A DNA stretch of 64,000 nucleotides, from the NCBI GenBank assembly GCA_963839955.1, contig CAWIXB010000001.1, positions 310,001 through 374,000 of the forward strand, given 5' to 3'. This stretch comes from CAWIXB01 sp963839955 (GTDB lineage: Bacteria; Actinomycetota; Actinomycetes; JACCUZ01). This document shows positions 17,754-25,539 of this stretch, one piece after another (the stretch's first letter is position 1; each line of letters starts with the position of its first letter). Made by a program: the position numbers and the translations under genes. Below the pieces are notes generated by a model. The model ran no database searches and was not told the DNA's origin. It saw only the letters and a program-made list of their open reading frames with translations.

Positions 17754-19148
17754 GTGAGCCAGGTGACGACACGAGACAGCAGTGACGCACTGCACGAGGT
17801 GGGCGTGTTCGCCGCCGACCTGGCCTGGGCCGACCTGCCCGCCGACGTGCGGGACCGCACCCAGCTTGTCCTCACCGACGTTCTCGGCGTCACCGTGGCC
17901 GGTGCCCGCACTGCGGAGCTGCGGGCCCTCACCCAGGTATGGGATCCACCGAAAGGGCCATGCCGGCTGGTGGGAACGAATCGCGGATGCGGACCGGACG
18001 ACGCAGCGTGGATCAACGGCACTGCGACGTGCGTCCTGGAGCTCGACGAGGGTCACAAGCAGGCTCAGGGTCACCCCGCCGCGCACGTCGTGCCGGCCGT
18101 GCTCGCCGCCGCCCAGGCGAGCCGCGATCCGGTGCCAGGTCATGTGGTGCTCGAGGCGGTTCTCGTCGGCTACGAGGTCGCGGCGCGGTTCGGCAGGGCC
18201 ACCCGGCGTCGCGCCGACCTGCACACGCACGGGCACTGGGGTGCTGCGGGCGCGGGAGCCGCGGTGGCGAAGGTCCGCGGGCTGTTGCCGGAGCGGATCG
18301 CCGCTGCGGTCGACGCGTCGACCGGGCTGATGCACGTGACTCCCTGGAAGGTCGTGCTCGCCGGCAGCTTCGTCCGCAACCTGTGGGCCGCCGGGGCGAA
18401 CGTGGCCGGTCTGATCGGCGCCCGGCTTTCCGCCGCGCAGCTGGCCGACGCCGAGGGAACGGCCGACCACACGTTGGGCGACATCGTCGGCGGCCTTGAC
18501 GCGGCCGAGCTGGCCGCTGGTCTCGATCATCGATTCGGTCTTGACGCGGCCGAGTTGGCCGCGGGTCTCGGTCACCGCTGGGACGTGACCGGCGGCTACT
18601 TCAAACGCCATGCGTCCTGCTCCTACACGCACCCCGCGGCCGATGCCGTCCTCGACCTGATGGCGCAAGGCATCCGGGCCGACGATGTCGCCGGCATCGT
18701 GGTCGAGACCCACCGCCTGGCCGCACCCCTCTCTGGCCTCGACGTTCACACGCGCCTCGCCGCCATGTTCTCGTTGCCGTATGTCGTCGCGGTCGCCGTA
18801 CGCCGCGGCAAGGTCGACCCGGCTGCGTTCTCGTCGGAGGCCCGTGGCGACGAACGGTTGCTCGACCTTGCTCGGCGGATCGAGGTCCGTCATGCTCCCG
18901 ACCTGGACGACCGATTGCCGAACGAGAGGGCCAACCGGGTCACCGTCAGTCTGGCTGACGGCCGGTCACTCGAAGCCGAGGTGCCGAACCCGGTCGGTGA
19001 CGCCGACTTCCACCCGATGGGCCCGGCAGACGTGCGACGAAAGCTCGTCGCGCTGGTGGGAGAGATGGATGCCCAGGCGATGGTCGACGTGGTGGGCGAC
19101 CTGGCCGGGGCTGCCGACGCTCGCGATGTGCTGGCGCGGTTGCCGTGA
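17754..19148 (+). CDS. MmgE/PrpD-family protein (copy 2) with internal tandem duplication
   Basis: A 464-residue homologue of 2-methylcitrate dehydratase, only distantly like copy 1. Blocks seen are VLTDVLGVTVAGARTAEL, ELDEGHKQAQGHPAAHVVPAVLAAAQ, HTHGHWGAAGAGAAVAK and GYFKRHASCSYTHPAADAVLDL, the last being the family's K-x-x-x-S-C-x-x-x-H lid pattern. Between them a 15-residue unit (GLDAAELAAGL plus four) occurs twice in tandem (about residues 247-276). The duplication keeps the frame, so the protein is probably still made. It stands alone on the plus strand between the CoA-transferase unit and a convergent IclR gene. Its exact reaction is unknown. Confidence 0.86.
   Translation: MSQVTTRDSSDALHEVGVFAADLAWADLPADVRDRTQLVLTDVLGVTVAGARTAELRALTQVWDPPKGPCRLVGTNRGCGPDDAAWINGTATCVLELDEGHKQAQGHPAAHVVPAVLAAAQASRDPVPGHVVLEAVLVGYEVAARFGRATRRRADLHTHGHWGAAGAGAAVAKVRGLLPERIAAAVDASTGLMHVTPWKVVLAGSFVRNLWAAGANVAGLIGARLSAAQLADAEGTADHTLGDIVGGLDAAELAAGLDHRFGLDAAELAAGLGHRWDVTGGYFKRHASCSYTHPAADAVLDLMAQGIRADDVAGIVVETHRLAAPLSGLDVHTRLAAMFSLPYVVAVAVRRGKVDPAAFSSEARGDERLLDLARRIEVRHAPDLDDRLPNERANRVTVSLADGRSLEAEVPNPVGDADFHPMGPADVRRKLVALVGEMDAQAMVDVVGDLAGAADARDVLARLP
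18492..18581 (+). repeat. Two tandem 45-base units inside MmgE/PrpD gene
   Basis: Units 18492-18536 and 18537-18581 are nearly identical for the first 33 bases and encode GLDAAELAAGL followed by DHRF or GHRW. The differences are mostly third-codon or single substitutions, so the duplication is not brand new. Confidence 0.85.
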
Positions 19149-19190
19149 CTCGTCGCAGGGGACAGGTGTGATGTGCAGCTCGCGTCGGGG

Positions 19191-19988
19191 TCAGCGACCG
19201 CTGACGGCGCTCGATCGGCCGCCCCAGCCGAGGGCATGCGAGATCTCGGCGGCGGCGGCCGTGACGAGCGGCACGTAGCGCTCCACCGCGGTCCGGTCGA
19301 AACGCGACACGGGCCCGCACACGCTGATCGCGCCCACCACCTCGCCGTCCATGGCGAAGATCGGGCCAGCAACCGAGCCCGCGCCCGGCTGGCGCTCTCC
19401 CCGAGAGGTCGCATAACCACGCTTGCGTACCTCGCCCAGTCGCCGCCGCAACGTGTGCGGCTCCTCGATCGTCTCGGGTGTCATGCGGGGCAGCCCTGTC
19501 CCGATGACGGCCTCCCAGGCTTCCTCGGGCAGGAACGCGAGCATCACCCGGCTCGACGCCCCTGCGTGCAGCGGGTGTGGCCGCCCGAGCGCGACGGTCA
19601 TCTTGATCTCCTGCGGGCTCTCGTACTGGTCGAGGTAGATGCGCGAACCTTGCAGCAGCGCCGACAGGGTTGTGGTCTCCCGCGTCTCGTCACGAAGGCG
19701 GCGCAGCACCGGACGCGCGACGTTGCGCAAGTCGTAGTCGCGCATGGCTCGTGCTCCGACAGCGAGTGCGGCCGGCCCGAGGCGGTATCCGCGGGTCCGC
19801 GTATCGGCAGCGACGAAGGACCGCGAGGCGAGCGACTGAAGGATTCGGTGCACGACCGCCTTGCTCAGTCCGAGCTCTCGGGCGATCTCGCTCACGCCGA
19901 GCAAGGCAGGCCCGGTCGTGAACAGCGCCAGCACGTCGGCCACCCGGTCGGCGGCCTCAGTCCCTGTCGCAGCGGTGGTCGCGGCCAT
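19191..19988 (-). CDS. IclR-family transcriptional regulator
   Basis: A 265-residue regulator. The ATG at 19988 is chosen because GGGAGGA lies at good distance, and the protein then starts a few residues before the winged helix (ADRVADVLALF, then LLGVSEIARELGLSKAVVHRILQSLASRSFV). The C-terminal effector domain has HPLHAGASSRVMLAFL, YATSRGERQPGAGSVAGPIF and VGAISVCGPVSRF, all typical. It diverges from the binding-protein gene of the branched-chain-type importer at 20168, and the space between holds inverted repeats overlapping a promoter, so it is the likely regulator of that transport and catabolic unit. Confidence 0.92.
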   Translation of the reverse strand: MAATTAATGTEAADRVADVLALFTTGPALLGVSEIARELGLSKAVVHRILQSLASRSFVAADTRTRGYRLGPAALAVGARAMRDYDLRNVARPVLRRLRDETRETTTLSALLQGSRIYLDQYESPQEIKMTVALGRPHPLHAGASSRVMLAFLPEEAWEAVIGTGLPRMTPETIEEPHTLRRRLGEVRKRGYATSRGERQPGAGSVAGPIFAMDGEVVGAISVCGPVSRFDRTAVERYVPLVTAAAAEISHALGWGGRSSAVSGR

Positions 19989-20048
19989 CGGCGTTCCTCC
20001 CAGCGGAATACATCGCGCATTGTCAGCATCGGCGCGTACTCGGTGACT

Positions 20049-20062
20049 GTCAACCCGTTGAC
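20049..20062. promoter_or_regulatory. Inverted repeat, candidate IclR operator over a -35 box
   Basis: GTCAAC-CC-GTTGAC is a perfect 6-2-6 inverted repeat between the IclR gene and the transporter gene. It overlaps the TTGACC -35 candidate of the plus-strand promoter, a position suited to repression. Confidence 0.45.
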
Positions 20063-20086
20063 CCCGCTTTGTCGACGTGTTAGACA
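20058..20086 (+). promoter_or_regulatory. Candidate promoter of the branched-chain-type ABC operon
   Basis: TTGACC (20058-20063) and TAGACA (20081-20086) are 17 bases apart, 82 bases before the ATG of the binding-protein gene. The -10 match is modest. Confidence 0.35.
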
Positions 20087-20103
20087 ACGGCACTTAACCA
20101 TTC

Positions 20104-20120
20104 GTTCCGTGGGTAGGAAC
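20104..20120. promoter_or_regulatory. GTTCC-N7-GGAAC inverted repeat in the transporter leader
   Basis: A 5-7-5 inverted repeat just downstream of the candidate promoter. It could be a second regulator site or a weak leader hairpin. Confidence 0.25.
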
Positions 20121-20167
20121 ACAAGCCAGCTGGTCGTAAACGGTCCCGAAGACCGAGAGGTGACGAG

Positions 20168-21412
20168 ATGAGCAGGACGCGGAGCTCCCTGGTGGCCGTC
20201 ACGGCGCTCGCCCTGGCCTTGGCCGGATGCGGGGGTGGCTCGAGTGACGACGGCGGCGGAGGAGACTCCGTCGAGAGTGTCACCCTCGGGTCCATCCACC
20301 CGTTGTCCGGGCCGCTGGCCGGCGTCGGGACCCTGATGGACAAGGCGACGAAGATGGCCGTCGACGACATCAACGCGAAGGGCGGCATCAAGGCACTCGA
20401 CGGGGCGAAGCTGAAGGTGGAGTCCGGCGACAGCAAGGGCACTCCCGAGGCCGGCCAGAGCGAGGCGCAACGCCTCACCCGCTCGGAGGCCGTGGCCCTG
20501 GTCGGCACCTACCAGAGCGATGTCACCCAGAACGTCGCGTCCGTCGCAGAGCGGGCGAAGGTGCCGCTTGTCATCGACGTCGCGGTCGACGACGCCATCC
20601 TGCAGCAGGGCTACAAGTACACGTTCCGACCGCAGCCCGACGCCACCGGCATGGGAATCGCGGGTGCGGACGCGCTGGCTGCGCTGAGCGAACAGGGCGG
20701 CTCACCGATCAAGTCGGTGTCTTACATCCATATCGAGGGCGCGTTCGGCGACAGCGTCTTCGCAGCGTTCAAGAAGCAGGCCGAGTCCAAGGGGATGACC
20801 GTCGCGAAGGAGGTCACCTACCCGGCCATGAACTTCACCGACGCATCGACGCAGGTCAGTGAGGCTGCCGCGGCGAAGCCGGACGCCATCGCCGTGACGG
20901 GTTACTACCCGGACAGCCTGCTCGTCGCGAAGTCGATCGCTGCGCTGAAGCCGGACGTCAAGGCCGTGTACGGCATCGCCAACGGCGGATTCGACGACGA
21001 TGCGTTTCCCAAGGATGCCGGCGCGGCGGGCGAGGGTCTGCTGAGTGCCAACTACCACTACGACGCGACGAGTGACACGGTGAAGGACATCCGGAGCCGC
21101 TTCGAGCAGAAGTACAAGGCGCCGATGCAGACCGCGGCAGTGCTGTCCTACCAAGCCGTCCAGGTGATCGCGCAGGCCCTCGAGGATGCGGGCTCCGACG
21201 ACCCGGAAAAGGTGCGCGACGCCATCGCGAAGGTCAACGTGGACGATCCCCTGCTGGCCTTCGACGGGCCGATCGCCTTCGACGACAAGGGTCAGAACGA
21301 GAACGCCACCGCCATCGTCATGCAGATCCAGGGCGACAAGGTCCAGCAGGTCTACCCGAAGGACTTCGAGACCGCCAAGCTTGTCTTCCCGGCCGCCCCG
21401 GGCCAGTCCTGA
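20168..21412 (+). CDS. ABC transporter substrate-binding lipoprotein (LivK-like)
   Basis: An extracytoplasmic receptor of the Leu/Ile/Val-binding-protein fold, 414 residues. The signal peptide ends in lipobox LAGC (Cys near 21) followed by a Gly/Ser/Asp linker. The mature part shows VTLGSIHPLSGPLAGVGTLMDKATKMAVDDINAKGG, the hallmark start of family 6 periplasmic receptors, and ALVGTYQSDVTQNVASVAERAKVPLV. The ATG at 20168 follows GAGAGG. It is first of five transporter genes in order. Family members bind amino acids, amides, urea or aromatic acids; the downstream racemase-family and redox genes argue against simple leucine uptake (inference). Confidence 0.93.
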   Translation: MSRTRSSLVAVTALALALAGCGGGSSDDGGGGDSVESVTLGSIHPLSGPLAGVGTLMDKATKMAVDDINAKGGIKALDGAKLKVESGDSKGTPEAGQSEAQRLTRSEAVALVGTYQSDVTQNVASVAERAKVPLVIDVAVDDAILQQGYKYTFRPQPDATGMGIAGADALAALSEQGGSPIKSVSYIHIEGAFGDSVFAAFKKQAESKGMTVAKEVTYPAMNFTDASTQVSEAAAAKPDAIAVTGYYPDSLLVAKSIAALKPDVKAVYGIANGGFDDDAFPKDAGAAGEGLLSANYHYDATSDTVKDIRSRFEQKYKAPMQTAAVLSYQAVQVIAQALEDAGSDDPEKVRDAIAKVNVDDPLLAFDGPIAFDDKGQNENATAIVMQIQGDKVQQVYPKDFETAKLVFPAAPGQS

Positions 21413-21434
21413 GCGAGGAATCCGGGCGGACGCG

Positions 21435-22445
21435 GTGAGCGCAGAGGTGGCAGAGGACCCGGCGACTAGCACGGAGACGACGAGCTCCGGGCATCGCATG
21501 GCTTCCGCCTTGCCGACGCTCGCCGCACTCGGGCTCGTGCTGGTCGGCCTCGTCCTCGTCTACACGGTGGGCGGCAAGAGCTCCGAGCTCGTGACGCAGG
21601 CGGTGGTCACCGGGACGCTGTTGGGAGGCGTGTACGCCCTCGTCTCGATCGGCCTGACCCTGATTTTCGGCGTCCTGGGCATCGTGAACTTCGCACACGG
21701 CTCGATGCTGACACTGGCCATGTACGCCGCCTACGTCCTGACCACCGAGCTCGGGATGAACGTCTACCTCGCCACGATCATCACGACTCCGGCGCTCTTC
21801 GTCGTCGGCTATGCCGTGCAGGCGACGATGCTCAACCGCCTGATGCGTCACGGCGAGACCGAGGGTCAATTGCTCGTCACGCTGGGGCTGTCGCTGCTCA
21901 TCGTCAACCTGCTGCTCCTGGGCTTCGGTGGGCTCGAGAAGACGATCGAGCCGCCCCTCGACGGCAACATCCGAATCTTCGGCGCGGTCGCGCCGGTCTC
22001 TCGGGTCGTCGCCTTCCTCGGCGCGATCGTGCTCGCCGTGCTCCTGACCGTGCTCCTGCAGCGGACCCGGCTGGGTCTGACCATCCGCTCGGTCGCCGCG
22101 AACGCGCAGGGTGCCCAGCTGGTCGGCGTCGACACCCACCGCGTCTTCGCGCTGACGTTCGGGCTCGGCACGGCCACGGTGGGTGCTGCCGGCGGCCTGA
22201 TCCTGCCGTTTCTCGCCCTGACACCGACGACAGGGGAGCAGTTCACCATCCTCGCCTTCGTCATCGTCGTACTGGGCGGCCTCGGCAGCGTGCGCGGTGC
22301 CATCGTCGGCGGCCTGCTGGTCGGGCTGGTTCAGACGGTGAGCGGCCTCTACCTACCCGGCACCGGCTCGCTCCTGCTCGTCTTCGCGCTGTTCGTGCTC
22401 GTTCTCTTCTTCAGGCCGCAAGGTCTGTTCGGGAGCGCGCCATGA
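21435..22445 (+). CDS. ABC transporter permease, LivH type
   Basis: One of two membrane subunits of the branched-chain-type importer, 336 residues with about eight to nine helices. Typical LivH sequences are GTLLGGVYALVSIGLTLIFGVLGIVNFAHGSMLTLAMYAAY and, near the C-terminus, VIVVLGGLGSVRGAIVGGLLVGL, the coupling region with the ATPases. The GTG at 21435 is chosen as start, with GGCGG upstream and a 22-base gap from the binding-protein stop; an ATG at 21498 is a possible shorter start. The stop overlaps the next gene (ATGA). Confidence 0.9.
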   Translation: MSAEVAEDPATSTETTSSGHRMASALPTLAALGLVLVGLVLVYTVGGKSSELVTQAVVTGTLLGGVYALVSIGLTLIFGVLGIVNFAHGSMLTLAMYAAYVLTTELGMNVYLATIITTPALFVVGYAVQATMLNRLMRHGETEGQLLVTLGLSLLIVNLLLLGFGGLEKTIEPPLDGNIRIFGAVAPVSRVVAFLGAIVLAVLLTVLLQRTRLGLTIRSVAANAQGAQLVGVDTHRVFALTFGLGTATVGAAGGLILPFLALTPTTGEQFTILAFVIVVLGGLGSVRGAIVGGLLVGLVQTVSGLYLPGTGSLLLVFALFVLVLFFRPQGLFGSAP

Positions 22446-23443
22446 CCGCGCTGAAGTCGCCCGCGACGAGGCATCTCGCGATTCTCGTGGTGGGAGTCGC
22501 GCTGCTGGCATTCCTGCCATTCGTGCTGCCCGAGGCCAGGCAAGCGGTGGCGGTGCGTACCTTGACGTTCGCGATCATGGGTGTGTCCTGGAACATCATG
22601 AGCGGGTACGGCGGTCTGTTCAGCTTCGGACACGCGGCCTACTTCGGCATCGGTGCCTACCTGGATGCCTACCTCCTGGTGACCCACGGCATCTCGCCGT
22701 GGATCGCCATGGTGCTCGGCGGCGGGCTGGCTGCAGCGTTCGGCGTCCTCACGGCCTTCGCCTCGTTGCGCTACCGCCTGGCCGGGGCCTACTTCGCGCT
22801 GGCCACCTTCGCGTTCGCCCAAATGCTGCTGTTGCTCGTGTCCAACCTCGACGTGTTGCGGAAGACCAAGGGCTACAACATCCCGATCGAGGCGGACGAG
22901 TCCTGGGTGAAGCTGCAGTTCGCCGAGGACAGTCACAACTACTACTGGATCCCCCTGGGCATGCTCGCGTTCGCGCTGCTGCTGAACATCGCTCTGGTGC
23001 ACTCGCGGACCGGGCAGTACGTCATGGCCACCCGTGACGACGAGACGGCTGCGGAGGCTCTCGGCGTTCCGGTCATGCGCTACCGGCTGGTGGCCGTCGC
23101 GATCAGCGCGGCGCTGATGGCCATGGCGGGTGTGTTCTACGCGCAGTACTACCTGTTCGTGAACCCGGAAAACGCGTTCGGTGGCACTGTGTCGGTTCAG
23201 GCGATCTTGCCGGCTGTCATCGGCGGTATCGGCACGATCTGGGGACCGGTCATCGGCGCCGCCGTCATCGGCCCACTGTCCGAGATCACCGCCGCCTTGC
23301 TGCGCGATCCGCCGCCCGGGCTGGACTTCCTCGCAGACAAGAGCGGGCTGGACGTCGCGACCTACGCCGTCTTGTTGATCGTCATCGTGCTCTTCCTGCC
23401 GCGAGGCGTCTACGGCAGCCTGCGGGCGAGGTGGTCGCGATGA
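22442..23443 (+). CDS. ABC transporter permease, LivM type
   Basis: The second membrane subunit, 333 residues. LivM features are LTFAIMGVSWNIMSGYGGLFSFGHAAYFGIGAY near the start and SVQAILPAVIGGIGTIWGPVIGAAVIG towards the end. An unusual loop, NIPIEADESWVKLQFAEDS, sits where LivM proteins have an extracytoplasmic segment. The gene overlaps livH-like upstream and the livG-like gene downstream by 4 bases each, which points to strict translational coupling. Confidence 0.93.
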   Translation: MTALKSPATRHLAILVVGVALLAFLPFVLPEARQAVAVRTLTFAIMGVSWNIMSGYGGLFSFGHAAYFGIGAYLDAYLLVTHGISPWIAMVLGGGLAAAFGVLTAFASLRYRLAGAYFALATFAFAQMLLLLVSNLDVLRKTKGYNIPIEADESWVKLQFAEDSHNYYWIPLGMLAFALLLNIALVHSRTGQYVMATRDDETAAEALGVPVMRYRLVAVAISAALMAMAGVFYAQYYLFVNPENAFGGTVSVQAILPAVIGGIGTIWGPVIGAAVIGPLSEITAALLRDPPPGLDFLADKSGLDVATYAVLLIVIVLFLPRGVYGSLRARWSR

Positions 23444-24171
23444 GCCTGCTCGAGGTGCGAGACGTGACCAAGTCATTCGCCGGGCTGCATGCGCTCCGAG
23501 GCGTGTCGCTGACCCTCGACGAGGGCGAGTTCCTCGGCATCATCGGGCCCAACGGCGCGGGGAAAACGACGCTGTTCTCGACGATAGCCGGGCAGATCGC
23601 GCCGACCAGCGGCTCCATCGTGTTCGAGGGCGAGGACGTCACGGGTCGTCGCTCCGACCGGTTGGCCAGGGCGGGCCTGGTGCGCACCTTCCAGCTGATG
23701 CGGCCGTTCGAGAGCATGACCGTGCTGGACAACGTCGCGGTCGCCACTCATTCGCACCACCGCCGGCGCGCCGAGGCCCGGGCTGTGGCGGGCGATGTCC
23801 TGGTCCGCGTAGGGCTCGACAAATGGAGCGGCAGCCCCGCGGGCGAGCTGCCGACGGCCGGCCTCAAACGGCTCGAGCTGGCCCGTGCCCTGGCACTGCG
23901 GCCTCGGCTCCTACTGCTCGACGAGGTGCTGGCCGGCCTTGCGCCGACAGAGCGCAAACCTTTGATGGACCTGCTGCGCTCGCTGCGCGACGAGGGCATC
24001 ACCGTTGTCTTCATCGAACACATCATGGCCGCCGTCATGGCCCTCTCCGATCGGGTTCTGGTGCTTCACCAGGGGCAGGTACTCGCTGTCGGGTCCCCTG
24101 CCGAGGTGACGGCGGACAAGCGGGTCGTGGACGCCTACCTCGGTGAGGAGTTCCTCATTGCTGACGCTTGA
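23440..24171 (+). CDS. ABC transporter ATPase, LivG type
   Basis: An ATPase subunit of 243 residues. Walker A is GPNGAGKT (about 36-43) and Walker B is LLLLDEVLAGLAP. The signature reads LPTAGLKRLELARAL, a variant of LSxGQ that is common in LivG proteins of this kind (LPxxxLKRLE). The ATG at 23440 gives a 4-base overlap with the permease stop; a GTG 9 bases upstream is less likely. It forms a heterodimer with the ATPase at 24158. Confidence 0.92.
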   Translation: MSLLEVRDVTKSFAGLHALRGVSLTLDEGEFLGIIGPNGAGKTTLFSTIAGQIAPTSGSIVFEGEDVTGRRSDRLARAGLVRTFQLMRPFESMTVLDNVAVATHSHHRRRAEARAVAGDVLVRVGLDKWSGSPAGELPTAGLKRLELARALALRPRLLLLDEVLAGLAPTERKPLMDLLRSLRDEGITVVFIEHIMAAVMALSDRVLVLHQGQVLAVGSPAEVTADKRVVDAYLGEEFLIADA

Positions 24172-24859
24172 GAAGCTCAGCGCCGGTTACCGGCGGCTTC
24201 AGATCCTGCACGAGATCTCGTTGGAGGTTCGTGAGGGGGAGATAGTCGCGCTGATCGGGGCCAACGGCGCCGGCAAGACGACCACGCTGCGGGCGGTCTC
24301 CGGTCTGCTACAGCCGTCGAGTGGCTCCATCGTGTTCAACGGGGAGCCGATCGGCGGCTTGCGTCCGGAACGGATCGTTCACAAGGGCCTCGTCCATGTG
24401 CCGCAGGACCGTGGCCTGTTCGGGCGGCTCACGGTAATGGACAACCTCGAGATGGGTGCCTACGCCCGCGGCCGGAGTGAGATGGCGTCCACGCTCGACG
24501 AGGTGTTCGCACTGTTCCCGGTGCTCGCGGAGCGGCGGTTGCAGCGGGCCGACACCATGTCGGGCGGCGAGCAGCAGATGCTTGCAATCGGGCGCGCGCT
24601 GATGGCGCGGCCGCGGTTGCTCAGCCTGGACGAGCCCTCGATCGGGCTGGCGCCCAAGCTCGTCGCCCAGGTGCTCGAAGCCGTGACCCGCATCCGCGAC
24701 ACCGGTGTCACCGTCCTCATCGTCGAGCAGAACGCCGCACACACCCTCGCCATCTCCGACCGCGCGTACGTCATCGAGAGCGGAGACATCGTCGTCGAGG
24801 GGACCGGCCGTGAGCTCGTCGACGATGAACGGGTCCGAACCGCCTACCTCGGCATGTAG
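24158..24859 (+). CDS. ABC transporter ATPase, LivF type
   Basis: The second ATPase, 233 residues: Walker A GANGAGKT, Q-loop in VHVPQDRGLFGRLTV, signature MSGGEQQMLAIGRALM, Walker B LLSLDEPSIGLAP and switch region IVEQNAAHTLAIS, all LivF-typical. The TTG at 24158 is preferred because GAGGAG lies 7 bases upstream; a GTG at 24143 has no ribosome site. It ends 11 bases before the racemase-family gene, which is therefore in the same transcript. Confidence 0.92.
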   Translation: MLTLEKLSAGYRRLQILHEISLEVREGEIVALIGANGAGKTTTLRAVSGLLQPSSGSIVFNGEPIGGLRPERIVHKGLVHVPQDRGLFGRLTVMDNLEMGAYARGRSEMASTLDEVFALFPVLAERRLQRADTMSGGEQQMLAIGRALMARPRLLSLDEPSIGLAPKLVAQVLEAVTRIRDTGVTVLIVEQNAAHTLAISDRAYVIESGDIVVEGTGRELVDDERVRTAYLGM

Positions 24860-24870
24860 GAGGACCATCG

Positions 24871-25539
24871 ATGCGCATCCGCGCCATCACCCCCATCCAC
24901 ATCGACGGCGACGAACTCGAACGCCGCCAGGCGCGCTACACCCGGCTGGCGCCGGAGGGAGTCTCGGTGCACCTGGACGACCTGGGTGAGGATCCGCAGG
25001 TGCCGCGCGCCCTGGACACGGCTGACGACGTCCGGCGCAGCGAGTTGCTGGTCCTTGCAGAAGCCAGGCGCACCGACTTTGACAGGTACGACGCGGTGCT
25101 GCCGGACTGCGTCCTCGACCCCGGTGTCGGCGAGGCCGACGACGTGCCGATGCTGGGGATCCTGCAGCTGTGCATCCACCTGTTGGCCGCCAACGGGCAG
25201 CGGATCGCGGCCGTCACCCGCAACGACCCGATCGCCGCTGAACTCCATCGGAAGGCAGTGCGCTACGGCCTCGCCGGGCAGCTCAGCGGTGTACGCGTCC
25301 TCGGGCTCGACGTGAGCGACATCGCCGACGACGCGGCCTGGGGGGCAGCCCTGGCCCGTGGCACTGCCGGGCTCGACGCATCCGTGGTCATCAACGGCTG
25401 TTCGGCCGTCGAGGTGCTCGACGACTCCGGAGAGGGGCCGCGGGTGGTCGACCCGACGGCGGTCGCCTTGCGGGTTCTGGGGCTGCTCGGCGAGCTCGGA
25501 CTCGTTGGCCACGTGCTTGCGCCAGGTGCGGCCCGATGA
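24871..25539 (+). CDS. Asp/Glu/hydantoin racemase-family protein
   Basis: A 222-residue enzyme of the cofactor-independent racemase superfamily (hydantoin racemase, Asp/Glu racemase, maleate isomerase, arylmalonate decarboxylase). Both expected catalytic Cys are present: Cys 80 in AVLPDCVLDPGVG and Cys 177 in VVINGCSAVEVL. Two Cys fit a racemase or maleate-isomerase-like reaction rather than the single-Cys decarboxylase. The ATG follows GGAGGACCATCG, a strong site. It overlaps the FAD enzyme gene by 4 bases. Its product probably feeds the FAD-dependent enzyme (inference). Confidence 0.86.
   Translation: MRIRAITPIHIDGDELERRQARYTRLAPEGVSVHLDDLGEDPQVPRALDTADDVRRSELLVLAEARRTDFDRYDAVLPDCVLDPGVGEADDVPMLGILQLCIHLLAANGQRIAAVTRNDPIAAELHRKAVRYGLAGQLSGVRVLGLDVSDIADDAAWGAALARGTAGLDASVVINGCSAVEVLDDSGEGPRVVDPTAVALRVLGLLGELGLVGHVLAPGAAR

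Noticed and set aside
18170..18484. Minus-strand frame inside the second MmgE/PrpD gene
   Set aside because: No ribosome site or domain; the plus-strand frame has complete family blocks across it.
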